Shown here: positions 56,690 through 64,000 of the stretch, piece after piece
How the letters are laid out: every line of letters begins with the position of its first letter
Position numbering within the stretch: position 1 is the first letter of the stretch
Assembly (NCBI GenBank): GCA_009823395.1
Contig: CM020502.1
Location: 1,855,001-1,919,000 of the forward strand
Length of the DNA stretch: 64,000 nt
Source of the DNA: Thamnaconus septentrionalis
Lineage: Eukaryota > Chordata > Actinopteri > Tetraodontiformes > Monacanthidae
Reading direction: 5' to 3'
Program-made: the position numbers and the translations under genes
The notes under the pieces: model-generated
What the model saw: the letters and a program-made list of their open reading frames with translations, nothing else
What the model was told of the DNA's origin: nothing
The model's database searches: none

Positions 56690-56940
56690 GACTCTATTGT
56701 GTTCCACTGTCGTCTGTTCTACTCTACTGTGTCGCACTGTATTTCAGTGTACTTGACAATAACGCCATTGTGCTTCACTGCACTGTCCTGTACCTTTTTC
56801 TACTAGTGTGTGCTACTCTAATGTACTCTGCTATATAGCACTCTTAACGCCACGCCTTTAGTCTAATCAAATATACTCCAGTTTGCTGCATTGTACTGTA
56901 ATGCACTATACTATGGTGGACTCTGCTCTATTCCCCTGTC
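56690..56940 (+). repeat. Degenerate (TCTACTGTG)-like low-complexity repeat
   Basis: Variants of TCTACTGT, CACTGTATT and CACTGCACTGTCC recur every 8-15 bases across about 250 bases. Looks like an eroded satellite or pentamer-type array; no clean unit is left. Confidence 0.5.
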
Positions 56941-57879
56941 TGCTCTCCGTTTATCTTCTTTTTCCATTCACTCTGCTCCTCTTTTCTTCTTACCATTCAG
57001 CGGGTGCATGTTTGGCTGACGTGCGTCCCTGCGTTTCGCGGTCGCAGATGTTGTCACTTATGATATTTGGGATGGGATTCTGAAAAAAAAACAAAACAGA
57101 CCTTCTTTCCCCAACTTCTTGCCGCTCCGCCCTTCTATTTATCCAATTTGATTTCCTTTTTGAGTGATTTGCCTGACTTGATGTAAGCGAGCTATTGTCG
57201 CCGGTGGTGAAGAGTGACAGTTCTGAGTTTGGAGCCTTCCTCCCATCGGATGATGGAAAACATGCAACAGTTTTTTTTTTTTTTAATTTGCGAATCGCTT
57301 TTATTTTGTCAAGGAGTGTCTTTGCGCTGTTTTGAACAAGCAGCAGTCCCCTTCTCTGCCAACTCCTCCAAATCTCCTCCCCTCAGTCCCTCGCAGCCAG
57401 TCGTCATTGTCCGCCTGTGTGCTCAGGTAATGTCGTTAATGATGTGTGAGTGGCGAGTGGTCTCCCTGCTCTCTCTGCTCGCACACGGTCGCACAGAGGC
57501 ATTGATGACGCCTGATAGGACTCTTTCATTAGAGCTGGGAGAACTGTGAGGACAAGGCAGCGGTGGCTCACGGGCACAGACGACCTCGCTGCAGGGGAAC
57601 AGGGGCTTTCAAACACTAATTAGGATGACTTTGGGACTTGGAGCAGGTGGGGAGGGGGTTTTTACAAAAAAAAATTGACAGAAATACAGGAGGGAGAGCT
57701 AGCATCGGCGACAAACTCAAGGGGGAATGACTAGTGAGGAAAAATTGGGGAAGGACAATGACAGGAAATATCGGGGGGAAAAGAAACTCGTGGCTCCATG
57801 GGAAAATACAAAATGACGAGTCACTGAGGTAGACGAGACGTAGAGAAGTTCCCAGAGTGGAAATTGGTGTCTTTGGCGT
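56941..57879. other. No gene recognised
   Basis: Unique sequence with a poly-T run at 57271-57284. The 111-codon frame at 57214-57549 crosses it without a motif. Confidence 0.4.
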
Positions 57880-58280
57880 AATCAGACACAGATCTTGCAA
57901 GGGTGGAATATGAGGCTTCTGAAAATGCCCCAACACCAGATGTTTTCCACGCTTACACTCGCACGATGAGAGCTGCTCTTATCAGCAGTGCACGGTCAGA
58001 AACATTATCTGTTATCAACCGCAAGTCCCCGGCAACCCCCCCCAACACCCTCGCCCACCCCCCACCTGCTATCCAGGGGGGAACGTGTTTATCACACCCC
58101 TCTCTGCAAGCTGGTGTTATGACGGTGAGCGAAACGCAATATATCTGGCGCACAGGTTAGCGACATTAAGGGACTCAGCTAGTCCGAGTGGCTCTAATCG
58201 CACCACCAGTCACGCTCACGTGTTGAACGCATCGCTGCTGGGAGCGCTTCGCAAACCATTATGTTGAGTAGGAAATAAAA
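57880..58280. promoter_or_regulatory. Candidate regulatory block
   Basis: CpG-bearing repeat-free sequence (AGCTGCTCTTATCAGCAG, ATTATCTGTTATCAACCG with GATA-like cores, then a C-rich patch at 58025-58065). No supported frame. Visual inference. Confidence 0.2.
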
Positions 58281-58922
58281 CACAAAGCGCCCAGGAGGGT
58301 ACGCAGTGTTTTTCACATCACAACAGGTGGTTGCGTGGCGAGAGATGAGCCACTCCATGAAAGGAGGCGGTTGACGGGTGTCAAGTTGGACATTTTTGGA
58401 GTGGCTAATTACACTGCTTTAAATGTTCACAAATTTGCTGCTTTCTGTTTTTTGTAGTCTGGTAATTTGTTTGTGGATTTTGCCGCCTTCGTGCGCAAAG
58501 GTAGAAAGCACGGTCTCAGCCTAGCGTTTAGCCACGATCCTGATCAGAGAACTAGCAAACACACATTTGAGCACAAATGTTTGTGTTCGTTTATAGAGGG
58601 AGGAGACAGAGGTGCTGACAAAACCTTTTTAGTGTTTCCAGCAGCAGCTATCTGTCTGTCTTTTATCATTCTAGCTCGCCAAATACCCTTTGAAATTTGA
58701 ATTTGTTTATTTTAAGGCCAACTTGGACTGAATAGTGCAAGAACTTTCCAAATCCTAAAGGGAAGGCAAAAAAAAAAAAAAAAAAGGCGATTTTTACACA
58801 ACAATGTGAAATGTAACAATATGCCCCAGGTCAAACAAACCTCTTGCTAAGCAAACTTTTTTTTTCTAGCAAAAACCTTCCAGCCTTTTTTGTTTCTTTT
58901 CAAAACTAGCCCCCCACCAAAA
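58281..58922. other. No gene recognised
   Basis: Unique sequence with a poly-A run at 58769-58785. Confidence 0.4.
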
Positions 58923-58976
58923 AGCAAACAAACAAGCAAACAAACAAGCAAACAAACAAACAAACAAACAAAAAAA
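58923..58976 (+). repeat. (AAAC)n microsatellite
   Basis: CAAA units with three AAGC variants. Confidence 0.9.
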
Positions 58977-59542
58977 CCCACATAGCTTCTGCTACTGCAC
59001 ATTCTTGGCTAATCCCATTCATATTAGCAAGGCTCTCAGTAGTTTCTTCTCCTTCCTCCCAGGGCAGCAGGCAGTAGAAGTGAATGGAATTGTCAGTCTT
59101 GAGATAATGTGAGTGCTGTTAAAGGCGACAATTTTTTATTTTATTTTTTTTTGTTTACCTTTTTTGTTTTTGCTTTATACAACAAAATGAATTATACATC
59201 AGAATCCAGTAATTTGATATCTGTGTTTCATTCCCAACATTGCTACAAAATTACCCACATAGTCAAAGAAACCAGGCACCTTTGAGTGTTTTCGTACTTC
59301 CTGTATCATCAAGGGCAGCAGTTGGAAAAATAAAGATAACCTCTATAATAAAAATCCTTTTTGTTACCTGCTGTATTTGACTCTGCAATAAAAAAAGAAG
59401 TGTCTATAAAAGAATGAGGCATGTCGCTTCGATTGCAAAGCGCCCTTTTAAATGTGGGACACATATTCAAGGACACACCTAATATCCAATCATCAAGTGG
59501 AGGGTCGAGTGATTCACCGAAAGCAATAATATGCTGCTCTCA

Positions 59543-59547
<5 letters not shown>
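58977..59547. other. No gene recognised
   Basis: AT-rich unique sequence. Confidence 0.4.
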
Positions 59548-59573
<26 letters not shown>

Positions 59574-59576
59574 ACG
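59548..59576 (+). repeat. (CA)n microsatellite
   Basis: About 14 CA units preceded by a short TC run. Confidence 0.95.
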
Positions 59577-59721
59577 CAGATACACCCGAGGTGTTTTATG
59601 AAATAATCTCCGTGTGCACGTAGATTTTTACAACAGCTCGCCTGCACAATCAAACCCGTCGTCGTCGTCAGCAGACCCCTTTTGTACCTGAAGCGCTAAA
59701 ACAAAACAGGCTGCTCTTCTC

Positions 59722-59766
59722 CGTGTGCGTGTGTGTGTGTGTGTGTGTGTGAGTGTGAGTGTGTGA
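59722..59766 (+). repeat. (GT)n microsatellite
   Basis: GT run with GC and GAGT interruptions. Confidence 0.9.
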
Positions 59767-59926
59767 ATGAGCTGGCAGTCTACTGTCTGTCACCTTGAAC
59801 AGTGCAGTAAACAGAGCTAAACTGCTCTTGTGCTCGCCCCATTCGCCATTCTAATATTAGACGACACCTGCTCAGGGACTCCGCTGCTCACTGCTCACTC
59901 CTGGATACACTGCTGGGACATGCATG

Positions 59927-59928
59927 TG

Positions 59929-59960
<32 letters not shown>

Positions 59961-59976
59961 CTCTCTCTCTCTCTCT
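59927..59976 (+). repeat. (CA)n-(CT)n microsatellite
   Basis: About 30 bases CA followed by about 20 bases CT. Confidence 0.95.
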
Positions 59977-60241
59977 TGCTCTCAATCTTGCTGCAACATG
60001 TAGATTTGGATGTGGATGCACACATTGCTCAAGGAACACACTCACACATAAGAAAAAGGACGTGGGTCAAGCTAAATATACTGCATGTCGGCCGTACACA
60101 CCCACGTTTGTGCACAATCCTCAACGATAAAGAATCTTTTTGCTTAGATTACCTCACAGGCTGTAGACATAGTGTGCCTATGTGTGTGTTTGTGGTTTTG
60201 CATTCACAAGGGCCTGGCAGAGTGTTGTGTCAAGGAGTATT

Positions 60242-60298
60242 TCACGTCTGGGAGTGTGTGTCCGCGCACGCGCGTGCGTCTGTGTGTGTGTGTGTGAG
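60242..60298 (+). repeat. Alternating purine-pyrimidine (GT/GC) tract
   Basis: GTGTGTCCGCGCACGCGCGT followed by GCGTCTGTGTGTGTGTGTG: a strongly alternating tract with a CG-rich core at about 60261-60277, the sequence type most prone to Z-DNA. Confidence 0.75.
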
Positions 60299-60299
60299 A

Positions 60300-61226
60300 T
60301 GCGGCAAGGTGGGCCTGTTTTACGAGGCCACCGTGCTAACGTTGCCCTCAGGCACACACACACACGCCTTGCTTGCAGCTATCGCTGCTCGCTCTGTTGC
60401 AGCTTGCGCACTACAAACGTCCGTCATAAGCAGCAACAACCAGGCGGGCGCAACCTGCTTTTGCCAGGTTAGTTAACGGCTTGCACATACTAGGGTCGAC
60501 CGGTGGTTAAGTAAACGGTGCAGTCTTGCAAAGTGGCTGAAAACTCATCTGTGCCATCAGAAAATGTCATTTCTAGTAAATCCAACCTTCAAATGAATCC
60601 ACACAATCCCTGATGTGGTTTTACGTTAGGTCAAGATATCAACTAGTGCATAATTTGGTTCAGTATGTCCTTGTAAATGACAAAGAAAGTTCAAAACAGT
60701 TTTACAAAAAAACAAAACAAAACACTGAACAAGCCCAGACCAGGATTCATAAGTCATCGGTCGGCACCAGAAGCTGCAAAATTACTTTTGTGGAAATGAA
60801 ATCTGCAACAAACTCAGGACGGGCGGTGGATCAAAAATTGTATATAACTGTCAAGTGGATCCACGTCCTGTCATTTGTTTCCTTATTATTCCTCGCCGAT
60901 TTAGGGAACATCTGAAAGAAGATATTTTCCAGGAGGCGGCACGAAAAGTCTCGGAATAAGATTAAAGTCGGTGGGACGGGGGGCGGGGGGGGGCAAAACT
61001 TTCTCTTTTGCCCTTATTGCTGTTTTTGTATTTCCAGATGTCTGTTCGCAATGAATTTGTTCTTTACATATTTACACTTTAATCCCTGGAACACCCAAGT
61101 AAATCCCTTTGGGATCTCCGCAGGAGCTCAGCCTGGGCTTAATTGTCACCAGCCTCAGCAGCCCGCCGATTCCTCACCCCCTCTGACCTCGGGGCCATTT
61201 TTTTCCATCTGCACGGGCCACAGCAG
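60300..61226. other. No gene recognised; G tract
   Basis: Includes GGGACGGGGGGCGGGGGGGG at about 60973-60992, a compact potential G-quadruplex. Frames here lack motifs. Confidence 0.4.
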
Positions 61227-61292
61227 GATGGTGTCGGATCAATGATGGACCGCGCCGCGCTCCGTTTCTGTCAGGCGCTGCAGAGGCTGAAG
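61227..61292 (+). other. Candidate 66-base coding exon
   Basis: CCACAGCAG ends at 61226 and GAAG|GTCAGTTTTG follows 61292. The 22 codons DGVGSMMDRAALRFCQALQRLK are open and in phase 0 at both ends. The pyrimidine tract is weak (its T run lies about 18 bases upstream). The peptide looks like an amphipathic helix. No partner exon recognised. Confidence 0.2.
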
Positions 61293-62904
61293 GTCAGTTT
61301 TGTTTTGTTTTTTTTTCCTTTTCTAGTTTTTGTTTCACCAGATTACAAATTGTGCCCTCTGCTCTCCGAGCTCCCGACGCGTTTTCTTTTCTTTCCTTAT
61401 TTTCTCCTGACATTTGTTCCGCTCTGATAACTCGGTCGCCGCCCTCAACGCGGTGGCCTTCACACTGGATTACTTAACTTGATAAGGATCGACTTTGCTG
61501 GGAGAGCGGATCCCCGAGACCAGGCGCCTCACTTTAAGGGGCCCGATCGTTGTGAAAATTTTGGGTCTGATGAAGACATTTCAGTCGAGCTGTCGTGCTC
61601 ACAGCTTTGTAAAGAAGCAGAAGCGAAAACTTCTTGAATTTCCAATAACACCAAAGAGTTGTTTTTGCACTTGTAGATGCAACACTGTCGCAGTCTGAGC
61701 ACCAGAGCCAGCTTTTCTGTTTTACACACATCCAACCTACTGTATGTAAAACCTGAACCCTGCACCGCCCTTGATTTGTTTTGCGCGGGAGTACTGTTTC
61801 TAACTGTGGCATTGTGCTAAAGCGTAAAAGATAGCTGCCATGTTTGTTTTTTTTTACACAAGTTTTTGGATTGTGAAGAGAAATGGATTCTGGATTTCTT
61901 GGCCAACTGGAAAATCTGTGCTGCCCGGGGTCGTGACCCCTCCTGCCCTGCCATTTTGTCCATTTCCCCCCCGTTCAGCGGCATACACAGTGTTTAACGG
62001 ATAGATAAATATTTATGGGGTGAAGCTAAAGATGGATTTTTATTTTTCTTTCCCAGGATTCCTTATGAATTTTTCATCCACTGCAAAATGCCAAGAATTC
62101 ACTGGGAACCTCCCTGGCATCTTTGTGAAGGCAGTGTCGGAGGCAGGAGACAGAAGTCAAAGCCGCTTCCCAGTTCCAGTGATGGCGCCGCTCTGCGCTG
62201 CGGCTGGCGAGGTCAGTCGCTTGATGATGTAAATGCCTCCTAAAGCAAAGCCCCACGGTCGGTGCTGTCGCCGTTTTATGTGCTGTGTTGTTGTGCTCAG
62301 TTGTTACGTATCCTATTGACTGAACATTGCTAGTGGTCAGAGATCCACCGCAGGGTCATAGGTCGGGCGTTCAGACAGACATCCGAGCAATTTGTCCTCA
62401 TCCCAGGCAGCAGAGAGGTCAGCGCAGACCTATCGTTTGCGACGGGGGTCACGAACGCACCACGCTTGCGGTTGTGCAGCGATTGCGTGCGTACGTGCGT
62501 GTGTGTGTGCCACTGTTTACGAGGGAATCGAGATCATTTGTAAGCTGTCGAAAAAGGAGCAGGCCGGACAGAGATCAAGGGCGACTCACAGAGGCTGGTC
62601 CTGCTGTCTGAGGGGGAAATGGATTCTTTTTGAAGTTCAAGTGGAAGTGAGGACGGAGGGAGGCCGATTTGCAGGGAAGGGAGAGTGTTAGAAGTGGAAG
62701 AGGAGGGAAAGTATTGGCCCGGAGAAGAATAAGTCATGCGGAGGGCATTCCGCAGTGTCCTGTTCTTTGGCCTCCCAACAAATGGAACCAAGGCAGCGCG
62801 GTGAGTCAACACCTGTCATTAGTCAGCTTGCGCGCCACAAATTTCTGTGCTTCTGGATTGTCAACCATGAAGCATGAGGAGAGACTGACCAAGCAAGTAA
62901 GGTT
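61293..62904. other. No gene recognised
   Basis: Unique sequence. Donor-like sites at about 62211 and 62791 lack convincing exons. Confidence 0.4.
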
Positions 62905-62970
62905 TGCACATTGTATCGTTTTGCAAATGTCCCCACTGTGGGACCCTAAAGGCTCATCTTATCTGAGGAC
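62905..62970 (+). mobile_element. LINE 3' tail remnant
   Basis: ATGTCCCCACTGTGGGACCC followed by TAAAGGCTCATCTTATCTGA closely resembles the TTTCCCCACTGTGGGACTAATAAAGGATTATCTTATCT tail shared by many fish LINEs. No coding part is found upstream. Confidence 0.5.
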
Positions 62971-64000
62971 TCTAAGATTTGTCAGTGGAAGAACTCTAAT
63001 ATTATTAGGGGCACAGTGCTGGATATTGTTACAGCCTTGCAGATATTTATGTCTGGTGAAAGTCATGATGTGATGCGACCCTCTTTGTGTCAAATTTGTT
63101 GGGTGGATTGTACCTGAAACCTCTTTTCTGGTAAGTCAGAAAGAAGTGTGCCCCTTCGTCGCAGTGTCCTTTGAATTTTGCAATACCGCAATAGATTTAG
63201 GTGACAAGACTTTTTTTCCCGAAACCTTTTACACTGTTTAAATGCTGCTTGCTTGTTATGAATCCAAGTGTGTAAATCAGGATTAGGGCCGAGCTCCAAA
63301 ACAGAATGGACTAAAAGTGAAAGACTGCCAAGGAAATGTTTGGATTAAAGGTCAAGACCTTGATGAGAACATTTAGAAAAAGAATTTTCATACGAGGTAA
63401 GAGAAAATATGCATGAGTAATGGCTGCCGGGAAAATAAGGTCTACAACTGAAGGGCAGGTGGGAATAGATGAAGGGAATTGATGCTTTTCCGCTGCTGGT
63501 ATTCATCTGGCTTTTAATGGCCGTCTATACAGAAGCAAACCCAAGTCTCATTATCTGCCCAGCTCTGAAAACTAAACTGGCTGAGTGGCCCACAAAGGGA
63601 ATGAAATATCAAGAATCTTGGATAAATTAAATTTACTGTGGACAAGAGATGAGCTCCTTGTAGACACAGGCCATTTGTAACACTGTCTAGATTGCTAGAC
63701 ATGAATATTTTCATGGTCAAAGACTTTTTCTTTTGATATGGTGATGTTCCCACTTTTTTGCGGTAAATGAAATGAAAATGCCAAATGAAATGGCATTTAA
63801 CGATTATGCAGCCCCCTGTATTTTGATGCATTTTGGAGTGAAACGGGGACGGCAGGCTGTACATGAAGCAGTGGATGTTGAAAAATGGATGTGTCAAAGC
63901 GAGTGAGACGTAGCCCGTTTCCCTTCGTTCTTTTTTTCTTCTTCGGCTTCATGTGGTTGCTGAAGCAGTCTGCTGTAAAATGCCTTGTACATAGGAAATT
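62971..64000. other. No gene recognised
   Basis: Unique sequence to the end of the window. The 127-codon minus-strand frame at 63514-63897 has no motif. Confidence 0.4.

Noticed and set aside
58020..58070. C-rich patch as a gene promoter
   Set aside because: Short, isolated, without TATA, initiator or exon-like sequence downstream.
1..64000. CRISPR array, bacterial operon, phage or plasmid features
   Set aside because: No spaced direct repeats of the right kind, no compact gene order, no ribosome-binding pattern; the window is vertebrate-type DNA.
1..64000. tRNA, rRNA or spliceosomal RNA genes
   Set aside because: No convincing A/B box pair with cloverleaf and no rRNA or snRNA core words. 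The GGTTCGATAC word near 19960 lacks the rest of a tRNA.

Overview
The window looks like nuclear DNA from a vertebrate, most likely a ray-finned fish. It has no operons and no long open frames. It is dense in dinucleotide microsatellites and full of old transposon pieces of kinds common in fish: Tc1-like, hAT-like, a CACTG-ended element, short TIR elements, several LINEs and a Gypsy-like remnant. Unique stretches rich in TAATTA/ATTA and CpG resemble the non-coding flanks or introns of vertebrate developmental genes. I find no complete protein-coding gene, no tRNA or rRNA and no CRISPR array. Family calls rest on recognised motifs and on termini read by eye; no database search was possible.

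Layout. 1-1665: a splice-flanked non-coding segment, then a decayed Tc1-like transposon split by a LINE-like fragment. 3490-5852: a 2.36 kb element with 16-bp inverted termini (CACTGTAAAAACTGTT) and a TA duplication, holding two exon-like coding segments, a palindrome and a nested LINE tail. 9.3-10.7 kb: CA/TA microsatellites. 11590-15050: a wrecked but nearly full-length LINE (endonuclease, reverse transcriptase with YADD, C-terminal part), interrupted by a copy of DNA found again at 16.0-16.5 kb and by a 315-bp hAT-type element with a perfect 8-bp target duplication. 18.2 kb: a long TA/GA tract. 20659-20757: the best candidate for an unrecognised coding exon. 24.6-25.2 kb: inverted repeats around a damaged BED zinc finger. 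28345-29017 and 36547-37081: two short TIR elements with 3-bp duplications, the second with a perfect hairpin. 31.2-31.7 kb: a 5'-truncated LINE end.

37-48 kb is mostly unique sequence with candidate regulatory islands, G/C-rich tracts and a few exon-like segments. 48-50.2 kb holds long TA microsatellites and a Gypsy-like protease fragment followed by LTR-like sequence. 51-64 kb carries short transposon ends and tails, several microsatellites and more candidate regulatory sequence.

The features do not form a pathway. The window reads as a gene desert or a very large intron shaped by nested insertions. The observations most worth checking are the coding cargo of the CACTG element, the local duplication inside the LINE, and the exon-like segment at 20.7 kb.
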